64,000 nucleotides of DNA. Origin: Phycisphaerae bacterium. Lineage in GTDB: Bacteria > Planctomycetota > Phycisphaerae > Phycisphaerales > UBA1924. The notes below the pieces were generated by a model. It was not told the DNA's origin. It ran no database searches and saw only the letters and a list, made by a program, of their open reading frames with translations. Where the stretch lies: positions 60,092 to 124,091 of the forward strand of contig BQMO01000006.1 of assembly GCA_022180725.1 (NCBI GenBank), in the 5' to 3' direction. Position 1 is the first letter of the stretch. Every line of letters starts with the position of its first letter. A program made the translations under genes and the position numbers. Positions 52,238 through 62,470 of the stretch are shown one piece after another.

Positions 52238-53860
52238 ATGCGTGGACGTCGTTGGGCCGTGGTGTCGTGCTGCGCGCTGGGCGCGTCGGCGGTTGCGCAG
52301 CCGTATTTGGATGTGCCGTACGTCACGACCCAGTCGCCGCAGGTCTTTACCAGCCTGTTCACGAAGTCGCGGTGCGGGACAGTGCGGGTGGTGCTGCTGG
52401 GAGATTCGCAGGAGACGGCCCCGGGCGGGGCGGGGGCGGTGTACATTCCGCGTCTGCAATATGAACTGTGGGCGCGTGTGGGCAATGCCCCCGAGACGCC
52501 GTGGATGCAACTGGGCGCGAGCACGGGGGGCGGGTCACCCTGGGCGGACTGGCTGTGGCGCGGCGGGAACATCCCGGGCGGGCTGACGGTTTCGCGGCTG
52601 AGTGAGGCGGAGACGGTCCCCGGCCTCTCGCCCGCCAAGACGTCGACGACGAACGGGAACAACATCAACGGCAACCAGGTGTACGGCAACCTGCTGATGC
52701 TCCAGCATGACTGCGCGAACGTGTCGCCGTCGGCGATGCTCTCGGGCCTGGGGCCGTTCTTCGACCGGACCGACCCGATCGGGCTGGACGTGCTCGCCGC
52801 GACCAACGCCAGCAGCGGCGAGGTGCGGGTGCGCGTGACGCCGGCGCCTACGGCGCAGACGGGGTTCTTCTTCCCGAGCACGGCGTTCTACAACTCGGCG
52901 ATGGGGCTCCAGAGCGGCACGCCCGAGTTTCGCGCGCAGCGATTCGGCCCGCTGCCGATGGGGGCGGGGCAGTACATGCAGGTGGAACTCGCCGGGACGG
53001 ATTCGGCGGCCTTCACGGACTTGGTCGCGGCGCGGTTCGTGAACCTGGCCGACCCTCGCGGGTGGGCGATCACCAGCCTGTCGCGCGGCGGGTACAAGGC
53101 GCTGGATCTCGCGTACTTCCACCCCGCCTGCGGGCCGATGATCGGCGCGCTCGGGCCGGACGTCGCGTTCATCTGCTACGGGGCCAACGACGCCAGCGGG
53201 AATACGCCCCCGCCCGACCCGGTGCGCATCACGCCGGCGCGCTACCGCGCGGACCTGGAGTGGGTCATCGCGTATCTTCGCCAGCACACGCGGGCGGACC
53301 TGCCGATCGTGCTGATCTCGGACCCCGCGCGGACCAACCTGCCCGACCCGGAGGCCGGGGAGTATCTCGACGCCCAGCCGGGCATTCACCGGGACATGGC
53401 GCTGGCGGACCCCCTGGTGTGCGCGCTGAACTCGCGGCGGCTGACGCACGAGGCGGGGTGGACGCCGCAGAACGGGGCGCCCTACCTCGCCGACGGCGTG
53501 CACTACACCCCGTACGGGGCGCAACTGAAGGCGCAACTCGAAGTGCAGGCGTTGTTCGCGGCGTTCTTCCCGCCGCCGACCGACTGCAACACCAATGGCG
53601 TCGACGACCGATGCGACATCGCCTCGGGGACGAGTCTCGACCTCGACGGCGACGGCGTGCCCGACGAGTGCGCGTGCAGCCCCGACGTCAACTGCGACGG
53701 GGCGGCCAACGGGGTGGATGTCGAGGTGCAGGAGCGGGCGGTGGGGGGGGATCTGGCCGACTATTGCCTGCCCGACGCGGACTTCAACAGCGACGGCGCG
53801 ATCAACGGGTTCGACGTGGCGAGCGTCGAGACAGCCGTTGGGACGGGTGAGTGTCCGTAA
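52238..53860 (+). CDS. SGNH-type hydrolase with dockerin-type tail
   Basis: 540 residues. A signal peptide (MRGRRWAVVSCCALGASAVAQ) leads into an SGNH/GDSL-like hydrolase: the nucleophile block LLGDSQETA (residues ~52-60), the Gly-Asn block FICYGANDASG and the catalytic Asp-His block DGVHYTPYG. Such enzymes are esterases, deacetylases or phospholipases; the substrate is unknown. A thrombospondin-type-3-like segment (DTNGVDDRCD and DLDGDGVPDEC) precedes the two-loop dockerin-like tail (DVNCDGAANG and DFNSDGAING). The product is probably cell-surface or extracellular. Its promoter has a palindrome in the spacer. It is transcribed toward the metalloprotease gene. Confidence 0.8.
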   Translation: MRGRRWAVVSCCALGASAVAQPYLDVPYVTTQSPQVFTSLFTKSRCGTVRVVLLGDSQETAPGGAGAVYIPRLQYELWARVGNAPETPWMQLGASTGGGSPWADWLWRGGNIPGGLTVSRLSEAETVPGLSPAKTSTTNGNNINGNQVYGNLLMLQHDCANVSPSAMLSGLGPFFDRTDPIGLDVLAATNASSGEVRVRVTPAPTAQTGFFFPSTAFYNSAMGLQSGTPEFRAQRFGPLPMGAGQYMQVELAGTDSAAFTDLVAARFVNLADPRGWAITSLSRGGYKALDLAYFHPACGPMIGALGPDVAFICYGANDASGNTPPPDPVRITPARYRADLEWVIAYLRQHTRADLPIVLISDPARTNLPDPEAGEYLDAQPGIHRDMALADPLVCALNSRRLTHEAGWTPQNGAPYLADGVHYTPYGAQLKAQLEVQALFAAFFPPPTDCNTNGVDDRCDIASGTSLDLDGDGVPDECACSPDVNCDGAANGVDVEVQERAVGGDLADYCLPDADFNSDGAINGFDVASVETAVGTGECP

Positions 53861-53969
53861 CGATGACGCTGCGCCGCGACGTGCGTGCGAAAATGCAATG
53901 CGGTGGGGCGCATTCCGCCGTCGAGGTCGCCGTCATGCCGCATCCCGTGTGGGGTCACACGTCGGGCGT

Positions 53970-56900
53970 TTACGGGCACGGCGCGCCGCCCACGACGAGT
54001 TCGACGGCTTCGACGTCAAGGCCGTTGATCGCGCCGTCCTGATTGAAATCCGGGTCGGCCTGGCAGTAATCCGAGAGGTCGCCGCCGACGGCCAGTTCCT
54101 GCACCTCCACGTCGAGGCCGTTGACAGCGCCGTCGCAGTTGACGTCCGCGTCGCACCCGGTGGGGAGCGGCGGTTGGCAGGTGGTGGCGGAGGTGCGGGT
54201 CAGGATGAGGGAGAACGCGCGGATGTTGCCGACGTCAGCGCTGGCGTTGTCGGAGACGAAGAGGGTCCACGTGCCGTTGGGGTTGATGCCGTTGAAGGCG
54301 GACAGCGGGTTGTTGGGCGTCCACGACCCGGTGAAGGGAGCGGCGGCGACGGCGGCGTCCTCGATGGGGCCGAGCGTGCCCTGGTCGTCGAGGACGGTCT
54401 GGCAGAAGTTGTTGCCGCTGTTGCCGAACTGCGACGCGGGGACGCCGGGGCGGTCGATGATGGTGACGCTGGGCGCGCCGCCGGGCGCGATGAGCGTCAC
54501 GATGAGGTCGCCGATGTAGGAGTGGTCGAGGCCGACGGTGGTGCTGCCTTGCGTGGCCGAGCAGGACGTGCCGTCGAAGCGGAAGTTGACGTCGGTGAGC
54601 GAGCCGGTGAAGCCGGAGATGGCGAGGGGCACGGTGACGCCCGCGGGGTTGTTGTCGGGGATGGCCACGGCGGGGCCGGTGTACAAGTAGGTGAACTCGC
54701 TGGTGCCGCCGGGCAGACCGGTGGGCAGGCTGAAGTCGTAGGTGCCCGACCCCTGCGCGGAGTTCATGGAGAGCCGCAGGGTGATGGGGTTCCCGCAGGG
54801 GTGCGAGGGTGAGACGGCGATGACAAAGGGTGTGGAGTTGGTCTGCGGCACGCCGACGGCCATGTTCGGGTAGGCCGCGGTGCCCGACACGATCGACGCG
54901 GTGCCTGTAAGCGAGGTGAGCGTGCCCGTGACGCTGGTGGCCGTCTGGGCGCCGGAGTTGACCATCTGCACGGTGACGGCGATGTTGGATTCGCCCGGGT
55001 CGATGCGTCCGTTGTTGTTGCCGTTGGGGGCGGCGTCGTTGGCGGTGTTCACGCCCGTGCCCGAGAAGGCCACGCCTGTGGCAGGGGTGATGCTGAAGTT
55101 GGTGTTGGAGATGTCGAAGAAGATGTTGCCGACGCCCTCGACCTTGATGCGGGCCTGGCTCGTGGTGAGGTTGGGCAGGGTGACGTCCTGCGACCCGTCG
55201 TTGGGCGTGCTGGCGAGCAGGACCGTGGGGAAGGTGTTCCCGCCGTCGGTCGAGAGGCTGATCTTGACGTTGGCGCAGTTGACCGGGGCGGCGGTGGTGC
55301 CGGCGACGTTCCAGGTGACGGTGCGCACGCCCGACCAGGCGACATTGGTGTTGGGGCTGGTGACGGTGAACGGCCCGGAGACGCCGTCCACCACGATCGA
55401 GACGTTGCTGACGGCGATGCCGCCGAAGCCCGCGCGGTTGTCGCGGGCCACCACGCGGTACGCGAGGTTCGCGCGGGCCACCTGCGGGAGCATCTCGCCC
55501 GTGGCGAAGGTGTTGCTCAGGAGGTTCGACAGGCGCGGGATGGTGCGGGCGGGGCTGCTGGTGGGCAGCCAGGTGCGCTGGATGGGGTTGGTGCCGTTGT
55601 CGGTGCCCAGGGCGACGACGCCCGAGGCGGTGTTGCGCTGCTCCCAGGAGTAGGTGACGGCGTCGCCGTCCTGGTCCGAGCCGGTCGCGGTGAGGGTGAA
55701 GGGGGTCTGCTTGGGGATGGTGTAGGCCGAGCCGGCGCTGACGGTGGGCGTGTTGTTGCCGGTGACGGTGGTGGTGGGGCAGGTGGTGCCGGCGACGAAG
55801 GCGGCCATGAGGTCGATGCTGCCGGAGTGGAACATGGCGTCGGAGTTGGACTGGAGGTTGGTGCTGCCGCAGATGCCGGCGTAGGCCATGATGGTGACGC
55901 CCGAGCCGGGTTCGTAGGCGTAGGTCTGGCTGTCGCCCGCGCTCCCGCCGCAGTTGTTGAAGCAGTGCCGCCCGGCGTATTGGTGGCCCATCTCGTGGCA
56001 GACGTAGTCGATGACGAAGGGGTCGTTGATGGGGCTGGGCTGGCCCGAAAGCCCGCGGGCCTTGTTGGCGCTGCTGCACGCGGAGGAGAGCGTGGCCACC
56101 CCGCCGCTGCCGGTGCAGAGCAGGTGCCCGATGTCGTAGTTGGCGCTCCCGATGACGGTGTTGCAGGTGTTCTGGTTGTTGGTCAGGTCGGTGCTCGACC
56201 CGGTGTTGAGGTACGGGTCGGTCGCGGGGTTGGTGTACACGATGTTGATGTTGTTGGCGACGAGGACGAAGCGCACGGCGAGGTCGCGCTCGTACATCTG
56301 GTTCATGCGGTTGACCGCGGTCACGATCGCCGCCTGCCCGAGCGCCGCCGTCCCGCCGTGGAAGATCGTGTACTCGCCCGTGGCGGCCATCGCCAGGCGG
56401 TAGGTCTTGAGGTTCACGATCGCCCGGTCGACATAGCCCGGCGTCCAGGCGACTTCGTCGTGCTCGTCGGTGTGGCACTGCCACCCGCCGGGCTGCGGCT
56501 CGCAGTCGCGCTTCCAGTATGAGGTCACGGTTGTGGTGTCGTCGAAGGAGTAGGGATCGACGTACCACGACCCAAACTCGCTGAGCACCTGGGCGTGAAA
56601 GCCGTGCGGGGTGTAGTCGAGGCGGACCGTGCTCGCGGGGTCGTCCAGCCCCTGGCCGAGGTAGGTCTTGACGCCCGGCAACTGGGCCGCCAGCCCCGGC
56701 TCCATGACCGGAGATTCGACGACGGCGAACCGCGCCCACGCGCCGTCGGGCATGGGCAGGGTGAAGGTGATGGGGTGGGCGGCCTGGGGGGTGAACTCGA
56801 GCGGGGCGGCGTCAAGCGACGCGGTCATCGCGTCCCAGTGGACGCGGATGGGCTGCCCGAGGGTGGGGCGGACGTTGGCGCGCTTGGCGGCGACGGCCGC

Positions 56901-57014
56901 GGGGACTTCCTTGAGGAGTTCGAACGCGCCGTCGGGGGATTGAACCTGCGCGAAGGCGGTACCCGTGGCGAGGGCCAGACCCGCCGCCATGCCGAGAATC
57001 GAGATGGTCCGCAT
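53970..57014 (-). CDS. M12-type zinc metalloprotease with P-domain and dockerin tail
   Basis: 1014 residues. A signal peptide (MRTISILGMAAGLALATGTAFA) is followed by a propeptide-like region and a reprolysin-like catalytic domain with the motif HEMGHQYAGRH (H340, E341, H344, H350) and the Met-turn IMAYAG. Beta-sandwich-like segments follow (~430-820), then a proprotein-convertase P-like domain (GDLIVTLIAPGG and NPNGTWTLFVSDNA) at ~850-950 and the two-loop dockerin-like tail. Such proteases degrade extracellular proteins. The ATG at 57014 has AGGAG upstream. It is convergent with the SGNH gene and divergent from the helicase gene. The tail is more diverged than the near-identical pair. Confidence 0.84.
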   Translation of the reverse strand: MRTISILGMAAGLALATGTAFAQVQSPDGAFELLKEVPAAVAAKRANVRPTLGQPIRVHWDAMTASLDAAPLEFTPQAAHPITFTLPMPDGAWARFAVVESPVMEPGLAAQLPGVKTYLGQGLDDPASTVRLDYTPHGFHAQVLSEFGSWYVDPYSFDDTTTVTSYWKRDCEPQPGGWQCHTDEHDEVAWTPGYVDRAIVNLKTYRLAMAATGEYTIFHGGTAALGQAAIVTAVNRMNQMYERDLAVRFVLVANNINIVYTNPATDPYLNTGSSTDLTNNQNTCNTVIGSANYDIGHLLCTGSGGVATLSSACSSANKARGLSGQPSPINDPFVIDYVCHEMGHQYAGRHCFNNCGGSAGDSQTYAYEPGSGVTIMAYAGICGSTNLQSNSDAMFHSGSIDLMAAFVAGTTCPTTTVTGNNTPTVSAGSAYTIPKQTPFTLTATGSDQDGDAVTYSWEQRNTASGVVALGTDNGTNPIQRTWLPTSSPARTIPRLSNLLSNTFATGEMLPQVARANLAYRVVARDNRAGFGGIAVSNVSIVVDGVSGPFTVTSPNTNVAWSGVRTVTWNVAGTTAAPVNCANVKISLSTDGGNTFPTVLLASTPNDGSQDVTLPNLTTSQARIKVEGVGNIFFDISNTNFSITPATGVAFSGTGVNTANDAAPNGNNNGRIDPGESNIAVTVQMVNSGAQTATSVTGTLTSLTGTASIVSGTAAYPNMAVGVPQTNSTPFVIAVSPSHPCGNPITLRLSMNSAQGSGTYDFSLPTGLPGGTSEFTYLYTGPAVAIPDNNPAGVTVPLAISGFTGSLTDVNFRFDGTSCSATQGSTTVGLDHSYIGDLIVTLIAPGGAPSVTIIDRPGVPASQFGNSGNNFCQTVLDDQGTLGPIEDAAVAAAPFTGSWTPNNPLSAFNGINPNGTWTLFVSDNASADVGNIRAFSLILTRTSATTCQPPLPTGCDADVNCDGAVNGLDVEVQELAVGGDLSDYCQADPDFNQDGAINGLDVEAVELVVGGAPCP

Positions 57015-57223
57015 GAGTGCTCCTGTGGAATCGCCCACGTGCCGGGGGACGAAGGCACCAGACTATCACGAAGGCGGCGGGCGTCAAGGCGTCGCGGAGG
57101 CCTACTATTGTCAACTTTTCCGCCGTCGGGGACGCACGAATCGGCTTCTCCGCCGAGCACCGCACCGGCTGAAATCCGCCGATTCACCCCTGCCGCCGTC
57201 GCGCTCGCAGGCCGATAAGCCCT

Positions 57224-58771
<1,548 letters not shown>

Positions 58772-58807
58772 GCCCCTTCCTCATCAAGGCTCGCGTTCGA
58801 GATTCAG

Positions 58808-58899
58808 GTGCCACGGCTTGCCGGTTTTCGGCAAGCCGTGCGGGGGGTGTGATCCCGGGCGCGCGTGCACGGCATCCGCCGAGCCGGAAGCCGTGGCAC
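58808..58899. repeat. Alternative hairpins from shared 12-mers
   Basis: GTGCCACGGCTT (58808-58819) can pair with AAGCCGTGGCAC (58888-58899), or with the nearer arm: CACGGCTTGCCG (58812-58823) and CGGCAAGCCGTG (58829-58840) form a 12-bp stem with a 5-nt loop. The two folds share bases, so they exclude each other. It lies between the helicase and trypsin-like genes; no T run follows, so it is not an obvious terminator. Confidence 0.6.
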
Positions 58900-59017
58900 A
58901 GTCGGTGATACAGGGGATACACATCCCGGTCACAAAGTGTGCCGTTCGGCGTGAGTGACCGCCGGATACCGCGTTGATCTACCTCGCGGGCCGCATGGCC
59001 CCCCGAGGAGGTCAGCA

Positions 59018-61531
59018 ATGGCACGGAATCTCACAGCGTTGCGGTTGGTGTTGGTGGCGGGTTCGGCGTGCGGATCGGCGTTGGCGATCGATGGGCCGAC
59101 GGCCGTGGTGGTCGGGAACCCCGACCCATACCCGTTTGTCGGGCGGGTGCAGACGATCTTCACCGCCTTGAACAACCACATCGGGACGGGGGCGTACCTG
59201 GGCGAGGGGCGCGTGCTGACGTGCGCGCACGTCATCGACCCGCACGCCACCGGCCCGATCGGGGACCGGATGGACGTCCAGTTCGAGCGGTTCCAACTCG
59301 GGGGAACGCGGTACGCGGCCTTGGGCGTGCAGCACCCGAACTACGAGCGTCGCTTCGCGCAGGCCGAGGCGCTGTCGGAGAACGACGTGGGCATCATGCT
59401 GGTGCTGAACCGTCCGCCCAGCCCGGGCGCGAACCCGGTGCTGGCGAACGCGGGGCAGGCCGTGGGCACGCGGCTGACGGTGATCGGGTTCACGGACAAC
59501 TCCGCCCCTTCGCCGCACAGCCGCAAGAAAGAGGGCACCTTCCGCATCCACAGCCGAACGGCGATGCTGTACAGCTACCGGAGCAACGGCGTGGCGGCGA
59601 ACGGCGACTACTCGCAGCCGGGCGATTCGGGCGGGCCGCACATGGTGAACATCGCGGCACCCGGCGATCCGGCGCAGTGGGAGATCGTGGGGATCACGCG
59701 TTCGGGCGGGCGGGCCGACGACGGCGCGAACTGGTCGCAGGCCGTGCGTGTCGACGCGCAGCGGCCGTTCATCGACGGCAACGGGGTGGCGGGCAAGCGC
59801 GTGTTCGCGGAGTTCATCGACGGCGGGAACATGGACTGGAACACGGCGAACCGCTGGGGGCGGACGTCCACGGGTGTGGCCCAGGTGCCGCGCGACAACG
59901 ACGTGGTGCGGCTGGACCCGACGCGCTTCGCCGACCGCGACATCACCGTGCGGATCACCTCGAACACGGCGAACCTCGACGGGCTGCTCAACGACGTGAC
60001 GCTCGACGTGCGCAAGGGCACGCTGAAGGTGACGGGCACGGTGGGCGAGAAGAACGGGCGGCGGACGGGCACGGGGGCGCTCAACGGGGGGGTCATCCTC
60101 GTGGGCGGTACGAACGACCGTGCCTCGATGGATATTGGCTGGAGTATGCACAACGTCGGCACGATCACCATCAAGAACAACGGCGACGCGCGGTTCGGGG
60201 CGTATCTGCCCTCGCGCAAGACCGACGCCGTGCTCTACAACGACGGCGGGGCGAGGTTCCAGATCGACGGTGGACGTGCCCTCGTCGACCTGGGCATGAT
60301 GAACTCCGGGGCCGTGTCCGTCACGAAGGGCACGCTCGAGGTGGGAAAGTTCCTGCCGGACTTCACGGGGGAAGGCGTCAATCGACGCGATCCGCTCGCG
60401 GTGCGCAACTGGGGGCAGTTCACGGTGGATTCCGCGGGAGTGCTGAGCGTCACCAACGGCGCGGGCCGACGGACCGCCGTCTTCCAGAACAACGCCGGCG
60501 CCACGCTGACCGTGCGCGGCGACGCGACGGGAACCGCTCGGGCCGACGTGGACCGCCTGGACAACGTCGGCACGGTTCGCGTGCAGGGCGGTGGCATGCT
60601 GATCACCGATGGGCGGCTGAACAACCGTGGGCAGGTCACCATCAGCGGCACGCCCGCCCGCGGGGGGTATGTTGAGGGGTGGATCCTCAACGAGGGCGTG
60701 GGGAACATCCGCGTCGAGGCGGGCGGCATGCTCAAGGGCCGCGTTCCCACCACGGTCTTCGGGACGATTTACACCGGCATCGAACTCCGGGGCGCTTCGA
60801 GCCTGGATGTTCGCGGCGGGGGCGTCGCCGAGGCGACAGGACGATTCGAGATCAGCGGCAACGCCGTCGCGCGGGTGGCCTCGAGCGTGGCCGACGGCCC
60901 GGGCATCCTGCGGCACACCACCACGGTCGGCGAGGCCATGCTCCAGTGGGGCAAACTCGAGTTCGATACGCCCGCGGGGGCGCCCAACGCGCGGCTGGAA
61001 CTCACCAACTCGTACTGGACGCTCAGCCCCTCGCTCGCGAGCATCACCGGGCGCGGCACCATCGAGATCAAGGGCGACTCGGGCCTCAACAACGTGGCCC
61101 GGCCCGCCGGGAACAACTGGAATGACATTCACATCGTCTACAACGGCGCCAAGACCACGGCCAACGGCTTCGTGCGGCTCGAGATCGCCAGCCACGACCT
61201 GGGCGGCGACACGTTCGCCGGGCTGGCCACGCCCTTCGCGCTGGAGTCGCTCTGCCTGACCAACAACAGCCGCGTGACGCTGACGGACCTGTGGGGCAGC
61301 GAGGACGCGCTGCCCGGGGCCGAGGTCATCTATGTCGAGCGGCTTGGACTGATGGCGGGGTCGGTGCTCGATCTGGCGGGCAAGAAACTCTACTACAAGG
61401 ACTTCGGCTGCGGGGGCGAGTTCGCGGGGACGTTCCTCAACGGCACGCCGATCCGGCTGACGCCGGCCCCGGGCGCGGTCGCGCTGCTGGCGCTCGGGCT
61501 GCTGTCGGCCTCGCGCCGCCGCCGGATCTGA
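59018..61531 (+). CDS. Trypsin-like serine protease with PEP-CTERM-like tail
   Basis: 837 residues. A signal peptide (MARNLTALRLVLVAGSACGSALA) precedes a trypsin-fold domain with the triad H71 (LTCAHVID), D123 (SENDVGIM) and S204 (PGDSGGPHM). From ~290 to ~800 the sequence is a long beta-helix-like region rich in N-G turns (VRLDPTRFADRDITVRI, NAGTVRVQGGGML and similar), the type of repeat common in planctomycete surface proteins. The end (TPAPGAVALLALGLLSASRRRRI) is the exosortase-target layout, so the protein is probably processed by the exosortase at 27432-28361. GAGGAGGT precedes the ATG at 59018. Confidence 0.86.
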   Translation: MARNLTALRLVLVAGSACGSALAIDGPTAVVVGNPDPYPFVGRVQTIFTALNNHIGTGAYLGEGRVLTCAHVIDPHATGPIGDRMDVQFERFQLGGTRYAALGVQHPNYERRFAQAEALSENDVGIMLVLNRPPSPGANPVLANAGQAVGTRLTVIGFTDNSAPSPHSRKKEGTFRIHSRTAMLYSYRSNGVAANGDYSQPGDSGGPHMVNIAAPGDPAQWEIVGITRSGGRADDGANWSQAVRVDAQRPFIDGNGVAGKRVFAEFIDGGNMDWNTANRWGRTSTGVAQVPRDNDVVRLDPTRFADRDITVRITSNTANLDGLLNDVTLDVRKGTLKVTGTVGEKNGRRTGTGALNGGVILVGGTNDRASMDIGWSMHNVGTITIKNNGDARFGAYLPSRKTDAVLYNDGGARFQIDGGRALVDLGMMNSGAVSVTKGTLEVGKFLPDFTGEGVNRRDPLAVRNWGQFTVDSAGVLSVTNGAGRRTAVFQNNAGATLTVRGDATGTARADVDRLDNVGTVRVQGGGMLITDGRLNNRGQVTISGTPARGGYVEGWILNEGVGNIRVEAGGMLKGRVPTTVFGTIYTGIELRGASSLDVRGGGVAEATGRFEISGNAVARVASSVADGPGILRHTTTVGEAMLQWGKLEFDTPAGAPNARLELTNSYWTLSPSLASITGRGTIEIKGDSGLNNVARPAGNNWNDIHIVYNGAKTTANGFVRLEIASHDLGGDTFAGLATPFALESLCLTNNSRVTLTDLWGSEDALPGAEVIYVERLGLMAGSVLDLAGKKLYYKDFGCGGEFAGTFLNGTPIRLTPAPGAVALLALGLLSASRRRRI

Positions 61532-61629
61532 TCGGCACTCTGTTTTCTTGCACGACACGGGCGGGACGCCGGAGGAGCGTTCCGCCCGTCGTGCGTTGGG
61601 GTCATCGAGCGTCGCGGAGCCGGTCCCGC

Positions 61630-61655
61630 AATATGGATATCATTATCTATAATAC
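61630..61655 (+). promoter_or_regulatory. Possible Fur-type site over a TATAAT promoter
   Basis: ATATGGATATCATTATC (61631-61647), an AT-rich stretch in this GC-rich region, matches 12 of 17 bases at the end of the Fur box GATAATGATAATCATTATC, with the half ATCATTATC perfect. TATAAT (61648-61653) directly follows, 30 bp before the cytochrome gene. No good -35 is present, so the site may be regulatory. Confidence 0.45.
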
Positions 61656-61683
61656 GGCCGACGCGTCGCCGAAGGAGGCTGCC

Positions 61684-62436
61684 ATGACTCGCACGCTGAT
61701 CTGGGACCTGCCTGTTCGAATCTTCCATGGGCTGCTCGTGGCGGGGCTTGGGTCCGCGGGGGTGATCGCGCTGGCGCTGGACGACGACAGCGCCCTGTTC
61801 CCGTATCACGCCCTGATCGGCCTGACGCTGGCCCTTCTCGTGGCCTTGCGGATCGTGTGGGGGTTCGTGGGCACGCGGTACGCGCGCTTCGGGTCGTTCT
61901 GGTTCAGCCCTCGGGCTGTCGTGGCCTACATGAAGGGCGCGTCGCGCGGCGGGGGCACGCGGCACCTCGGGCACAACCCCGCGTCGGCGTACGTCATCCT
62001 GCTCATGCTCCTGCTCGTTGCGGCCCTGGCGGTGACCGGCGTGCTGCTCGGGCGCGGCTATGAAGGGGTCAAGGACATTCACGAGGTCTGCGCGTATGCC
62101 CTGGCCGCCGCGGCGGGGGTGCACGTCCTGGGCGTCGCGCTTCACACGATTCGATATCGCGAGAACATCACGGCGAGCATGGTGCACGGTCGCAAGCAGG
62201 CCGACCCGGGCGCGGGCATTCCCTCCGCGCGCCCGATGGCGGCCGTGGTGCTCGTGCTCCTGGCCGGCGCCTGGGCGTGGGCGCTCGTCTCTCGCTATGA
62301 CGCCCCGACACGGACCGTGACGATCCCGGTGCTGGGCGTCTCGCTTCGCCTGGGCGACGCCGAGCGCGACGAACCCCGAACCCCGAGGCCGGCCGAGCGG
62401 CGCGCGGTCGATGACGACGAGGATCACGACGAATGA
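61684..62436 (+). CDS. Cytochrome b561-like membrane protein
   Basis: 250 residues. Four transmembrane helices (about residues 14-34, 43-63, 103-122 and 138-157) fit the b-type cytochrome fold of the hydrogenase/formate dehydrogenase cytochrome subunit and b561 family (COG3658-like). His residues at the start (FHGLL) and in the fourth helix (GVHVLGVALHTIRYRE) are possible haem ligands. A fifth hydrophobic stretch (AAVVLVLLAGAWAWALV) precedes an acidic, Arg-rich C-terminus. The start at 61684 has GAAGGAGGC upstream. Electron partner unknown. It lies behind a possible Fur site, which would link it to iron supply. Confidence 0.76.
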   Translation: MTRTLIWDLPVRIFHGLLVAGLGSAGVIALALDDDSALFPYHALIGLTLALLVALRIVWGFVGTRYARFGSFWFSPRAVVAYMKGASRGGGTRHLGHNPASAYVILLMLLLVAALAVTGVLLGRGYEGVKDIHEVCAYALAAAAGVHVLGVALHTIRYRENITASMVHGRKQADPGAGIPSARPMAAVVLVLLAGAWAWALVSRYDAPTRTVTIPVLGVSLRLGDAERDEPRTPRPAERRAVDDDEDHDE

Positions 62437-62470
62437 GAATCCCGGAATGTCCGGTGTGGACGGCGGCTTG

